Below the pieces are notes generated by a model. The model was not told the DNA's origin. It worked only from the letters and a program-made list of their open reading frames with translations, and ran no database searches. The translations under genes and the position numbers were made by a program. This document shows, piece after piece, positions 31,817 to 43,560 of a stretch of DNA of 64,000 bases. Numbering within the stretch: position 1 is the first letter of the stretch; each line of letters begins with the position of its first letter. The DNA comes from Symsagittifera roscoffensis (taxonomy: Eukaryota > Xenacoelomorpha > Acoela > Convolutidae), in contig NC_087068.1 of assembly GCF_963678635.1 (NCBI RefSeq), positions 9,988,027-10,052,026 on the forward strand. Direction: 5' to 3'.

Positions 31817-32016
31817 NNNNNNNNNNNNNNNNNNNNNNNNNNNNNNNNNNNNNNNNNNNNNNNNNNNNNNNNNNNNNNNNNNNNNNNNNNNNNNNNNNNN
31901 NNNNNNNNNNNNNNNNNNNNNNNNNNNNNNNNNNNNNNNNNNNNNNNNNNNNNNNNNNNNNNNNNNNNNNNNNNNNNNNNNNNNNNNNNNNNNNNNNNNN
32001 NNNNNNNNNNNNNNNN
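31817..32016. other. Assembly gap (200 N)
   Basis: 200 consecutive N, probably a placeholder length. It lies just past the end of polymerase copy 2, so the downstream end of that Maverick is not visible. Frames crossing it are meaningless. Confidence 0.95.
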
Positions 32017-32085
32017 CTGACATGTAACTCGTAGCTTGCGTGAAGATTTCTTCTTGGTTCGAGCTCTCCTGATCCCAGTCGACTA

Positions 32086-35000
32086 TCACATCTTCTTCCT
32101 TTTGGTCCTTTCATTGTCATCATCATTATCCTGATTGCTATCAGTAAAGATAGAAGCATTTACGGTTCTATAGAGTCTGTATGGCAATGTGGAGATACCA
32201 GCGCTGAGAATGTATCGCTTATCATTATAGGCTGACAATGCCATTTGGTTTGCTCGTACATTGTTCAGATTATGCCTCTCGGAGGTAATGCGAGTGTTTT
32301 TGGCTTGTAAAGGGTTTCCAGAGGCAAGAGTTTTGATGTATTTTTCATGAGTTAGCAACTGCTGAGTCACCTTAGTGGTTCCTTTGGCAGAATGATTGCG
32401 TGTTTCTAAAAAAAATGATGCTCACTAGTCATCTTCTATCTAACTGTTTGATTAACTTACACTTTGAATTGAAAATAAAAAAAAGTGCGCATCCTTTTAC
32501 GCATTTTATTTTAAAATCTTTTTTTAGAAATTGTTTTTCAAAATTTTTTCGAAATTTTTTTTCCAAAGTTTTTTTTTCAAATTGTTTTTTTAATTTTTTT
32601 TGATGACAAAATTTTTCTAAGAAATTTCTTTTACTAAGTGTTTTTCAACGAGATTTTCTGACAAAAATTTTTTTATCAAAACATTTTTTGTCAAATATGT
32701 TTTACAAATTATTTTTTCAATTTTTTTTTCATTTTTTTCACAAAAAATTTTCAGAAAGAAAGGCACTCTTTGAAAATTTTGAGCTGGTATTTTTGGAGGA
32801 ACTTTTCTTACTTTGCGATAGTATTGAATAAAGCTTTCGCTTCAATGCAACGAATTTTGTAATTATATCACCCGGGAATCCGTTTTTAAATTTTGAAACT
32901 GTGAGTTTGTTATCAGCATTGTAGAGGAAGTGGTCCGATGGATAATTAGAACAGTTGAACTTGTCCAAAATTTCACGTTTCTCTTACATTTTTTCACAAA
33001 AGTTCTTCGTATATTAGGCTGTCAGTGTCTGAGTACAAAAGGTGACAGATGAAGTTGGGCTTCATAACCTCGTAGTGAAATTTGTACATCTGAAACTTTG
33101 CTAGCTCGAGTAAATAGGCTCCTACAATTGTGCGTACATACCCTCTGATTTTCGTTGACACCAATGTCAATGCATCCATGTTTTCACCAAACATTTTGTA
33201 GGTTTCAAATTCAATTTTTCTTATATTTCGGACTGTTTCTTCATCATCTCGTAAAATCTTGATTTTCATTCTCTTTCGTTTTCTCTCACACATTTTTCCC
33301 ATAACCTGAATTGATCAACAATTTGTACAGGGTTTCTTCAAACTTGTTTTTTGTCGCTTTCCGTTTGTTTGTATTTATAGTTCGGTACGGTTCGAGCCAC
33401 ATTTCTTGTTTGAACTTTACGATGCGATACAGTTTTGTAACGATAAGGCCAAGCTTCGCGTAAAGTTCCAGGAGTTTATATTGAAAAATATAATGAGTCT
33501 TATCATGTAAGGTTTGTAACAGTTTTTTCACTTTACCTTTTGCGGGTCCGCAATTTTCATTGTTTATCATTTGTTCTCAAAGATTTGTTTGGTATCTGCT
33601 TTACCGATATGTTTGAACCACTTACTTAGTGGGTGACAGTGGATAGTCACGAAGACTTTCATACAACATTTGAGGGTATTTTAAATCAATTTCAACGTCA
33701 ATGTCAATATCTGAATCAATGTCTGAACTGTCAGGGGTTGCTTAAACTTCTTCTATTAACATGGAGTTAACATGGATCTTCGTTTTCATTATTATTTCTT
33801 TCATTTCTATGTGCGATTGTCTTGTAACGGTGTTCAGGCAAGTTTTGAGTTTGCATTTCTCCACCGTATAAATTGTTGGCATCAACCATGAAGCCATATA
33901 TAGTATCTTCGCTCGCATTGAAAATTTCGTTCATTTGCCTGTTGTTTGCAGTGAACTGTCGTTTTTCAAAGATTAGATGCAGTTCCAATTCGCATCATTT
34001 TCTCAAATATGTCTAAATGATTTTGATCCGTTAGCAATTCAACATCAGCTGTACATACCCGCTTGAAATATCACCAGCCAAATTAGAAGCGGTGAAATGG
34101 TGAGCGCAATCAAGGACATTTGTTTCATAGCTGATAGAGCGAAATTCCTCAAAGAAACAGGCTAGGAGCAATGTGTCACCTGACAAATATAAGTCGTGAT
34201 AGTCGCGCAGGCTCTGACAATTAAATTGATTGAACACTTCCTTTGCTTCAATCAAGTTATCAGCATTAAGAGGAGTTTTTATCTCCTTCTAAATAATTCA
34301 ACCACTTTTCGAGAGGCAGTAACTCATTTTACGGTCGGTCATGAAATCATAAGGATAGAATCCTTCTCTGCGTATGAGTGTTCTACAAATTTGGTTTACG
34401 TTTTGAAAGTGGTTTTCCAGAATTGTAAATTAGTTGTCAAGCTAATTTTCAACTAATTTTTGTAGTGATGAGCTTAGAAACTTGAAAGAATTTATAAAAC
34501 GAAGATTTTCATAAATGATTTGTGTGGTTTCATCTTTTCGTGTAATGGTTCTTACAATTACTCCGATAATAAGTGAAAAATATTTCTCTTCGATGGATGA
34601 AATGATTTGTATTGTATTACGCGAGTCACATTCATTGAGAGCTAGGCATATATGATGCATGTCATTTTCCTGCAAATTGTGTCCAACGACCTGAATGTAA
34701 TTTACGTTTCTTCGCACTAAATTAAATTTGTCGTGGGTCCATTCTAGAAATTTTCCCGAAGAGTGACAATGATCCAGGCACTTTTCTTTGCTTTCACTAA
34801 AGTTCTCTTGACAGATCCAAAATTATCAGTTTTCTTTTTCACACCGTTGGCTACAATCCAAACAATGTGGCACTCTCCGTTTATAGATGTTAACATCTCG
34901 GGCTAACAGATGTGATGTAAGTCTTTGAGAAAATTTTCTAAACAAGAGCTATCAAGACTGAAGAAAATGGATCTGAGTACTCATGATCAATAGCAACCAT

Positions 35001-36384
35001 TGAATACCCGTAGGGTTCATGTTTTTCTAGGGCGCGAAATGACGAAAATTGTGGGTTGTTCATACGAGTTGTAACGGGATTCAGATAGGATATGAAGTCA
35101 AAACAAATAACAATAGGTGCATACCAGAGAGCGTGAAAAAGTTTTTAATTTATAATTTTAGCAAAAATTTTCGGCTGTCGGCTGTCGAACTACTACAGCT
35201 GGTTCATGATCTTTACATAATCGCTCGCGCGTTTTATGATCAATTTCATTGTAATAAATTTGAAAACAGTTTTGGCACAACTTCAAGAAACTTCGGAATA
35301 TTTGCTTTCGAACCTCACAAACAAATCGGAGCAGGTCTTTTATCTAAAAAAAAGTGGTGCATTCCGGGTTCATATAATAAAAGGAGATCCATGATAAAAT
35401 TATCTGGACTTTCAAACTTTGAGACAATCCTTGGATTGAGATCTCCTTTTTAATTTTTTGATATTGAAACACGTTTACTTGAAGTTAATAAGTCTAGCAA
35501 ATCGAGGAACCATGTTTAAGCTCGAAAGCAAGATGAAATCATCAGATGCCTGAGGCGTTCCGGGCTTTGTATAGGTGTGTGGATTTGTCTCACTGGGTCA
35601 ACTTACTTCCCGACAATAAGATCAGGCGTGTATCTAAGATGTGGTCGCTGTGATTATGAATCATAATCAATCGTTAAGAATTTGATATTTTTGCAAGGAG
35701 AGGTATAAAAGAAGAGCCTCTTATTGGTAAAGCTTTTCTGATTTTAATGTAAAGTGTATTTACAAGCTGCAGAACCCAGCCGCTACCATGGACTGAAAAA
35801 TTCACGAATACAGCTTCCATTTTGCAAACATTTTCCAAGCTTCCATTTTCCAACAGTAGCTTGCTTAAATAAAGTAAGTTTAGCCGAAAATTGTATTTGC
35901 AGGGTCCACAACAAGTTCTATCTAATATCAAACTTCGAATCTCAATTTTTTTCAACGTCGTAAATTCGATAAGATCATGTTCAGTATTGTAGTTGAGAAT
36001 AACAAAAGTCATTAAATTATTTTGTATGGCTGATTCATGAACTTCAATTGAAACTGGGAAGTGATCAATATCGCTTGCCTGTGTGGTTCCTGAGTGATGT
36101 ATGTTGTTGATCGAAAACAGGTAGCCCATGCTCTGATTGCATGTGATCTTTGAAATCTGTAAGTTCACAAAAACCAAGCCGACAAAACCGAGATAAATTT
36201 TCAAAATTTTGATGATCTGATTCAATATGTTGCTGTAATTTTGATAGCAATAAACTGCTAATGTTACAAAAGTAGCAAGTAAAAACGGGTAGTTCTTTTT
36301 CAACAGCGTGAAAGTTTCGTTCATGACGAGATTTTTCGTTTTTAATGGAAAAATATTGGGCCAATTATAACACTTGGAAACCAT
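32086..36384 (-). pseudogene. Maverick/Polinton protein-primed DNA polymerase B, copy 2 (full length, decayed)
   Basis: Right to left the collinear pieces are: a C2H2 N-terminus (CYFCNISSLLLSKLQQHIES, LPVFDQQHTSLRNHTGKRY); an N-terminal domain in another frame (FPVSIEVHESAIQNNLMTFV to LPIRGSSFIPL); exonuclease-like pieces (VVGHNLQENDMHHICLALN, NLRFINSFKFLSSSLQKLV at 34717-34442; LRDYHDLYLSGDTLLLACFF at 34255-34031); palm motif A with MVDANNLYG (33988-33767); motif B region (KFEETLYKLLINSGYGK, 33570-33286); motif C LLYSDTDSLIYEE (about 33001-33040); FVALKRKLYSI; and the C-terminus MALSAYNDKRYILSAGISTL (32370-32086). Every catalytic motif is visible but split over many frames, and a T-rich insertion sits at 32456-32760. 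It belongs to a different polymerase lineage from copy 1. Confidence 0.88.
32456..32760. repeat. T-rich low-complexity insertion inside polymerase copy 2
   Basis: About 300 bp of poly-T runs punctuated by AAA, TTTTTC and GAAATTTT motifs, interrupting the polymerase between the FVALKRKLYSI region and the C-terminal frame. No coding potential. Confidence 0.6.
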
Positions 36385-37577
36385 TTCGCCCGGAACTGTT
36401 CTAAAGCGAAGTAGGAAAGGGAATGAGTCCTAACTAAATACCAAAACGTTTAAATTACTGCAGCTAGCTTCGATTCGTTTTTCCCTCTGGTTTTGAACTT
36501 GAATTGTTTTTCTCGCTTAATTTTGAATTTGAACTCCTTTCCGCCAATATTTGAAGTAGAATAAAATTTAATCCAAAACATCTAGAAATCATAACAAAAT
36601 TGTTTTACTTTTAAAATTAAAAAGTTTTTAGAAAAAAAACATATAGAAAGAAGTTTTTCATTAATAAGCAGTTATTTAACTTTAGTAAGCAAAATTTTTG
36701 AAATTCCAAATTTCGATTAAGTAAACATTGTTTTAACGTGTTAAAAAAACTTCCCCGCCGAAATTCAAGTTTTAATTCCTTTCCCGTCAAAAACACATAA
36801 AACTAAACTTGATTTGCTTTCAATTTTTCAAAAAATTGTAATTGCTTTGTAATTAGAAAACCGATATCAGCAAACAAATGTGTATATTTTCATAGGATAC
36901 CTTATGAATTTTGTGAAATCAAATAATATTTTTTCTGATACAATTAGGAAAATGTGAGGTTCAAAGAGTTTTAATCAACTACAATTTTTCCACTAAAACT
37001 AACCCGTTTCTTTGAGTAATCCAAAAAATTCTTAAAAATGATCTTTTTTGAGCTTGAAAAATTGATCTCCACAAAACATTGCAATAGAGGTTCCGCCACC
37101 AGTAGAAAAATGCGTAGCTCACAGAGAGAAGCAAAATGAGTGATCGGAATACTATCTTAGGTCCGCTCAAAAAAAGTTAGAAAAATTGGTACTGGTTGAG
37201 GTTTTCCAAAAAAGAAATGTCTGTATCTTTTCAGTGGTTGGTCTGAACATAGTCATGCAACATATCAAAGTATTGCTCCCGACCAGTTAAAATAATTTTG
37301 TACAGAAATCTGAATACTATAGGACCTCAAGTTTACGAGATAAAAATTTTCTACATCTTTCCGAAACTTAAAAATTTAATTTCTTTAAAAGTATATTATG
37401 CTCTCTTTTTCCTAGCAACTTCATAGGTGAAGCATTAAGAGGCAGAGACCTTTAATTTACAATTTGTTTTCACATAAAAACACCAAATGAAAGCTCTTAA
37501 ATATCAATCTGAGTTTCAAGTTGAAATTTTTATACACAATAAAATCAAATGAAAATCAAACAAACGCAATCGCACTT
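36385..37577. other. AT-rich spacer between polymerase copy 2 and the NLS gene
   Basis: No supportable gene. The open frame at 36979-37170 has no features. It holds T- and A-runs only. Confidence 0.5.
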
Positions 37578-38447
37578 TTAAAATTCAGAAAGATTTAAAA
37601 ACTCCTGCGCTTTTTCTAGTGTCGTTAGCTTGCGCTTTTTCTTTGGTGCAAGGCATAGAGAAGGAGTCCGGTTTGCCATGTGATTACTAACTGTCGCTTT
37701 GGGCGTGCGCGTTGGAGTTGAAGAATCTGGTTCATCAAGCCATCGTGACACTGTAGGGGAAGAATCAGCTTTCGGGGCAACTAATAATGGGGACTCAATC
37801 TGTTACCTTCCCCGTAAACGATCAAAAAAATCAATTTTTCTTCAAAGTATTGTAACTGGTTTTCACACATCGGAGTAACATCACAATCGTATTTGTGAAA
37901 AAAACTTTTTTATTGGTTCTGATGAAGTTTAAATATCAATCTGAAGAGGAAGAGGCTCGCCAGGATCCGTATGCTTACAAGAATTTGTAAGGCATTTCAA
38001 ATACTTTATATTCAGTTCTTCGTCTTCTCTGACATTTTTAAGGAAAATTACTAAATAAATGTCAAAAAATTTTTAAAATGATGATGCGAGTTGTACAAGT
38101 TGATTCATCAAAATTAAAACTTTCTTCTTCGTTAATTGTTACAACAAAATTACCGTAATCGGTTTCATAAAAAAATCGTTCTTTCGTAGTTGGAATATCC
38201 GGCAAAAATATAACAAGGCTTTTTTGAAGAAGATATGGAAGAAAATGAAAAACGTAACGCGGAAAGAAATGTAATGTGAATGAATTGGGAAAATTCCCCA
38301 TGAGGTTAAAATAGGGATTGGACTTCTAAAATTAGAAATTTTAGGACCTCCGATGTCTTTTCTTATCATTTTACTAAGGGAGGGTGTGTAAAGTAGTAAT
38401 GTTACCTTGCGTGGTATTCTATGTATGTCTAATTTGCATTCAAACAA
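37578..38447 (-). pseudogene. Unknown gene with PKKKRK nuclear-localisation motif, in Maverick 2
   Basis: A 74-codon stop-free block at 37799-37578 is clearly richer in G and C than its flanks and follows a possible 3' splice site (GGTAACAG/ATT). It encodes a Pro/Ser/Thr-rich stretch (EPDSSTPTRTPKATVS), a monopartite basic motif (APKKKRKLTT) and a short helical end (LEKAQEFLNLSEF). Upstream on the same strand, frames at 38447-38139 and 38301-38062 (DIPTTKERFFYETDYGNF) probably supply earlier exons. The layout (acidic middle, Ser/Thr-Pro run, short end helix) resembles the 160-aa protein at 3594. I infer they are the same gene in two Mavericks. Function unknown, presumably nuclear. Confidence 0.5.
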
Positions 38448-39307
38448 ATAACTTGTATCATAAATAACGTTTGAACATTATGACCATCGACACCCTTTAA
38501 AATTCTTATCAGTTGTACAAGCACAAAATACTAATCGATTTGAACCAAATTTTAATCCAAAATCTTTGCGATTTAAAGTACACGTGTGCTTATGTTAAAA
38601 TAAATACATTTCCTTTGCAGACCTATACAATCATTCGAAACCATTTCCTTCTATTCAATTTTAAATCAAGTTACTTTAAAAAATCACTCGATACACTAAA
38701 CAAAACAAAAACAAGCACCACAGCAAATGCAGATAAAAACTTGGCGATTGCTATTTCGATATTTTGGAAAACAGTATAAGATTAGTGCGTGCTACATTGA
38801 AAACATATGACCAAACTGCAACTGATAAAACCTTAAAATTTTTCGAAAAGCAACTGAAGACGCTGATATTGAATGTGTAAATGACTTGCTTTATCAAATG
38901 AAGAATTTTCAATATTACTAAAATTTGGATAGTCAATCCGAGCGCAAACAAGTAAAATTTCTGATATTGCTGAAAACAAAGACAAACCACAGTCTAATTG
39001 TAAACGTAACAAGAAATCTCAAATTTCCTCAAACACAAACGATTTCATGCAAGACTCGAATAAAATGGCAGCGGCTATGTTCCAAGTTGTGTTACCTGAT
39101 TGTTTCTAAAAACATCAACCAAATTTCAAAATTGTTCATACTGAAAAAAATCCTAATTTATCTATTTTCAAAAATTATGCTTTTAGAAGCCACTTCAAAA
39201 CTGAGTTTTGAAGTGCTTTTGGAAGTATGCTTTTGGAAGCCACTTCAAAATTGTAAAAAAATCTCACTGCCATATACTGATTCAAGTAGATTCAGAGGAG
39301 TAATTAA

Positions 39308-39568
39308 ACCAAATTTTTTCCTTACCAAAAATGTTTCGGTTGCTTCACATACTTAGTTCCTCTTGCTAAAGATGTCAAAGGAAACGGTGAGTTATTTGAC
39401 AAGCTTAAACTAGCACTAACTTATTCAGCACAACCTGTTGCAGCCAAACTCGATTTGTTAGACTTCACTGCAATCAAAAATTGTTTACCCATTTTATTGC
39501 TTTCTGCAAAATCAGCTAAAAAACAAACTTCACCAAATCAACGTTTGCAAGAAATCTCCGACCACTGA
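39308..39568 (+). pseudogene. Possible Maverick 2 structural or accessory fragment
   Basis: An 86-codon open stretch without a usable ATG encodes a helical segment (LVPLAKDVKGNGELFDKLK; AQPVAAKLDLLDFTAIKN). It lies upstream of and on the same strand as the capsid gene. Flanking frames (38513-39356) are Lys/Asn-rich with stops. I do not recognise it. Confidence 0.3.
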
Positions 39569-40309
39569 GGCACAAAAACGAATCGATAAAACATTTACGC
39601 CTGCTGCACCATCGACGTCAAACAAATCCGCAAGAATTTCGACTGCAGTTTCAAAGAAACACACAGAAATGCAGACATGTTCATACAGATGAGATGAATA
39701 CAGAAATTTTGAAAAGATTTGAAAATTTAATTAATGGACCCATTCTGCCGCTTTTTGTAAAATAATAGATATTTTGACAAGTGGATATAGAAAACTTGAT
39801 ATAGACACTGATGGTTTTTTGTGACATCTATTGTTGAAGAGAAAGTTAAGTTTTAATTGATACTTTTCGTTATTCCTTTTTTTATCATGCTGAGTTCACA
39901 GTAAAGATGATTTCAACTTTCAATTTAAAAACTACTTATGAATTTATTATTGATATGAAATCACAGTATCCAAAAAAAATTGTCAGATTTCAGTATTTCT
40001 TAGCCACTATTTTTATTTGATTCTGATATTATTTGGATTTTGTTTTGAAAAACAGACCACGTGGTGAATTAACTGGAAAAGAAATTCGTCGCTCGACAAA
40101 CGCTCGGAACAATTAGAATTTCTTTGAAACCATGCCATATTGCATAACGCAGCAGGATATTTGCATGAAAAAAAATATACCGGTCCTGGGTACACTTAAG
40201 GTTTGCCTTGTCCAATAAAAAACTGTTAACTGGGTCACATTACGGGTATTGCGTTTTGCTTATTTCTTGCAGCTTTCAAACCAATCTTATTTCAATTGTT
40301 GGAATGTTG

Positions 40310-40441
40310 AGTGAAAGTTTCTTATGATTAAAAGCCACATTTAACCCAAAGAAAGAAAAATAAATTTTTTTTTCAACCATCCAGTTTTTTAGATTTTGAA
40401 GTATTTAAATGTGGCTTTTAATCATGAAGAAACTTTCCACT
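40310..40441. repeat. Foldback hairpin, ~34-bp arms
   Basis: Left arm GAAAGTTTCTTATGATTAAA (from 40312) through AGCCACATTTA and right arm TAAATGTGGCTTTTAATCAT (from 40406) through GAAGAAACTTTCCAC are inverted copies with two or three mismatches, separated by about 63 bp. On the minus strand, part of the loop resembles the spacer shared by the palindromes at 61334-62643. Confidence 0.7.
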
Positions 40442-40850
40442 TTCTCTGCTAATACAATTGATACAATTCATTTTCTGCCACCAATTCAATTCAACAATTT
40501 ATCAAAAGAAGACAAAAAAGCTTACAATTGTGTCACTACATTTCTGCACGGGAATCGTTGGGACGAAGGTGAATACCCTATCTCATAATTGGATAATTGG
40601 ATCAAATTTGTGATAGCATTCGTTTGAGGAACTCAAATACCCATTTTTTGTTAGTGGTACACAAACATCTATTATATTAGCTGAAGCCTTGAAATTACCC
40701 GTGACAAATTTGGAAAATTTTGGCGGCCCAAATATTGAATAATTGGGTGAAGAAAAACATATTTGCAAACGACATTCTCTTTTACTTCCCTCGCATCAAT
40801 TATTTTAGCATTGTACCTGTAGAAACCCCAACGTTTTTTCGATTGGATAC
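40430..40850 (+). pseudogene. Unknown Maverick 2 gene upstream of capsid, decayed
   Basis: Coding-like sequence in shifting frames: FNNLSKEDKKAYNCVTTFLH followed by WDEGEYP, then LAEALKLPVTNLENFGGPN, and HICKRHSLLLPS near 40765. The spaced FLHG/W, FGGP and C/H pattern looks like a conserved family found beside virus-like genes in animal genomes, but I cannot name it with confidence. Several stops and frame changes show it is dead. Same strand as the capsid, about 250 bp before it. Confidence 0.4.
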
Positions 40851-41094
40851 AAAATGAACTGTCCAATGATGCAAAGAACATTATCCCTAAAATTGGTGGC
40901 TTACGCTTCGATGACTAATCAGAGTCCTGAAAACAATTTGACAACAAGAATTAAAGCTACTCTTAAGCGGACAGGCATATTAGATTGTCGAGGAAAACCT
41001 CTCCTGCAAACAGTCGAAGAAATTACACTAAACGAAAAACCAGAATAGCGAGAAGACGAGCAGATTTTTTTTCAAAAAAAAAAAGATCGCTAAT

Positions 41095-42356
41095 TTGTTA
41101 CTCAATTTGTTAGCTCTCTGGATTTGTTTGAAAAGCAATCCCTTTTGATTACTTTTGAAATTGCTTTCGATCCAAAAAATTGGACCTGTTTTTTCACCTA
41201 ATGGACCAATGTAATGTTTGAATTTGAAAGCACCGGTGACCGTAATAATTTTGTTGACCTACAAGAAGTCATCTGAGATACGTTCCTCGTAAACGTTTCT
41301 ACTGTGTCTGATTCACCGTTCCTCGTAAACAACTCTCTGCATTCGCTTTTCTCTGACTGTTCCATCTCTGCTAATGGACTCAAAATCTCAAATGCCAATA
41401 GTAATTTTTCGCATAAAAACTTTATTGGAACAGAATTGTCTAAAAGCAAAGGAGCCTTGAATCATGGCTAAAGTGTCAGGGATATCTTTTTGATAACAAT
41501 CCCGCTGCAAGAGACGCAGCTGGTTTCACATCTTAACGAGAACTGGTCCGCGAATCGAGGAAAATTTGATTCTATGGACCCACTAGAGTTGACTTTTTCA
41601 CCAGTGACAAGCTTTTGTTGAGCGGTGTTACCGTCAGACTTTACTACAGACATTCTCATGAAGACTTTCTCATTATATCTGAAGATGCTGCCAAGCATTA
41701 CATGCTGCAAATACTCGAAGCGAACCTATATGCTAAAAAAATGACTGTGACCGACCATTTACTCTCTGCCATTGATTCAACTTGCTCAAACTCCTGCAAA
41801 CTACCCATATCAAGAAAAAATCACCGAAACATTTCTTGCAACAGCTGGTACGCGCAGCTGGCAACAGGAAGACAATTTTGCTCGTGAACCGGTGAGACAA
41901 ATTATTATAGCAATGCTCACAAATAATGCATTTCTTAGAACAAACCGAATTAATCTTCTCATTATCAAAAGTTTGGATTGGAACATATTATTTTGAGATG
42001 TAACATTTTGCCAACAGCAAGTACACCAATTATTACACAAGATCATAAACGTTTTTTCTTCAACACACTATCAGCGCTGGGTCTTTTGCACTGCGGATGA
42101 GAATCACTCTGAAAACTATCAGCAGCTCTTTACTTTGTGTTTCGACCTCACGAGAACACAGCAGGCAGCTCATAGCTTCTTGCATCCAGAACTTAAGCAC
42201 GACTCAGTTTCACTCGATCTTCAATTCTCAAATGCTTTGACAGCAAACCTGGAATTTTTGCTTGGGGTATACGCTCATCGATTGTATTTATCACATCTGA
42301 CCGAAAAATTACAAGGAACGTCCTTCCATTTTCGACCGTATGAAAATGGATGAAGT
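41095..42356 (+). pseudogene. Maverick/Polinton capsid protein (F54H12.2-like), decayed
   Basis: Collinear pieces on the plus strand: SSLDLFEKQSLLITFE near 41115; FESTGDRNNFVDLQEVI near 41225; NNSLHSLFSDCSISANGLKI near 41330; then TPANYPYQEKITETFLATAG and TRSWQQEDNFAREPVRQIII (41772-41996). The C-terminus is CFDLTRTQQAAHSFLHPELK (42135-42353). Order and spacing match the jelly-roll-type virion protein family annotated as F54H12.2-like in animal genomes and assigned to Mavericks. I do not decide between major and minor capsid. At least five frame changes or stops. The total length fits a full gene of about 420 codons. Confidence 0.75.
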
Positions 42357-42800
42357 CAAGTTGCAGGATCTCATTCGGAACGGTAAACATCTGAAATATA
42401 AGTTTCTTGGAGATTTTGCAGCGGAAAATTTTCCACCTTACATCTCAAACAAAATCTTTTTGATTGTAAACAGTTCAAAATCAGATTCTCCTTTTATACT
42501 TTGCTGATTCTCTCGGTCTTCCTCTTTGGCAGTACACCAATCTATTTGATCAATTGAAATAGAAATTGCATCAGGTCAAAGAATTGATGACAAATTTTCC
42601 CATGCAAGACTCAAACTCTACCATGTGCAGTTCTTTTTGTAGTTATTTTGCACATTTGATTTATGATAAAAGCTTTAATGGTGATGCTTCTGAGCTTTTT
42701 TACATAAACGATCGTTTTTTGAAACGTTTTCTAACTCGCATGTTGTCTCATTATTTAATAATTTATTATGGCTTATTTGTCAATTTTCAATTTCTTTTTG
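42337..42800 (+). pseudogene. Maverick/Polinton adenain-like cysteine protease (PRO), decayed
   Basis: ATG 42340 overlaps the capsid end. Pieces: KYKFLGDFAAENFPPYISNK and IFLIVNSSKSDSP, then in another frame YFADSLGLPLWQYTNLFDQL, a stop, and NFPMQDSNSTMCSSFCSYFA. The FADSLGLP strand and the Cys box (MCSSFC) are typical of Ulp1/adenain-type proteases that mature virions. The stretch between SKSDSP and YFADSLG is only a few residues, so the segment that should carry the catalytic His is missing. Together with the stop near 42560 this makes it inactive. Gene order capsid then protease fits a Maverick. Confidence 0.7.
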
Positions 42801-43329
42801 AACACTATAATTTTTAGCAATTGAAAAGTTTACCCGATTCTTAAATGAATCGCAATTATGGATTACAATCAAAGTAAAAAAAATACAAAATCGATTTGTG
42901 GGGGATATCACCATACCAGCAACTGAGGCCTCCTTTCAGTACAATTTCCGGACGAGTTTCGAAACGCCGCTTTCAGAAGCGAGTTTTCCTCTACTCGGAC
43001 CTTAAGAAAATTTATTCTATTTTCAATTTTTTAGTTACAAATTAGGGAAAATTTCGGACAATATTTCTACACAAAAACAGATCGAACATTCACAATACTC
43101 AAACGTTTCCTAGCCCATAAGCTTTTTTTCATTAAACCACTATTTAAATCTACATGAACGTTATCCTATACATTTCAATCAACTTATCAATGAAATTAAG
43201 CTTCTGATTTCTTTTACATTAATGATTCTTATTTGAAACGTTTACTAACTCACATGCATTTTCATTAGCCTTAAACAACACTTACTTTTAGAAGATTGTG
43301 TGTATAATTCAACCGTTTCATTTCATATC

Positions 43330-43560
43330 TATTTTCACCAAGACTATAGAGTTTGCAAAAACATTGAAAGAACCAATTCGCAAAGACCTTCAACAGCAAA
43401 ATGCATTGCACCATTTTAGTTCAATTGGAATACAACATAGGTTGCCGAGCTAAAGGTGGCAAAAAGAAATAACATATCACCAGAACGATTATGTTTTAAC
43501 CAACACAATTTTCACAGTTGCAGAAACACAAGTTTCTTTTGTTGTAGTGGCTTTCCGGTT
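43330..43560 (+). pseudogene. Degraded coding segment downstream of PRO, unidentified
   Basis: One frame with a single internal TAA near 43456: FAKTLKEPIRKDLQQQNALH, then KEITYHQNDYVLTNTIFTVA and VSFVVVAFRFEVSPA. Hydrophobic/beta alternation suggests a real protein remnant, perhaps another virion gene of Maverick 2. No family recognised. Confidence 0.3.

Noticed and set aside
31670-32159. Long open frames crossing the N run
   Set aside because: Most of their length is unknown bases. They are artefacts of the gap.
35049-35453. 134-codon plus-strand frame
   Set aside because: It lies antisense within polymerase copy 2, whose collinear fragments flank it on the minus strand.
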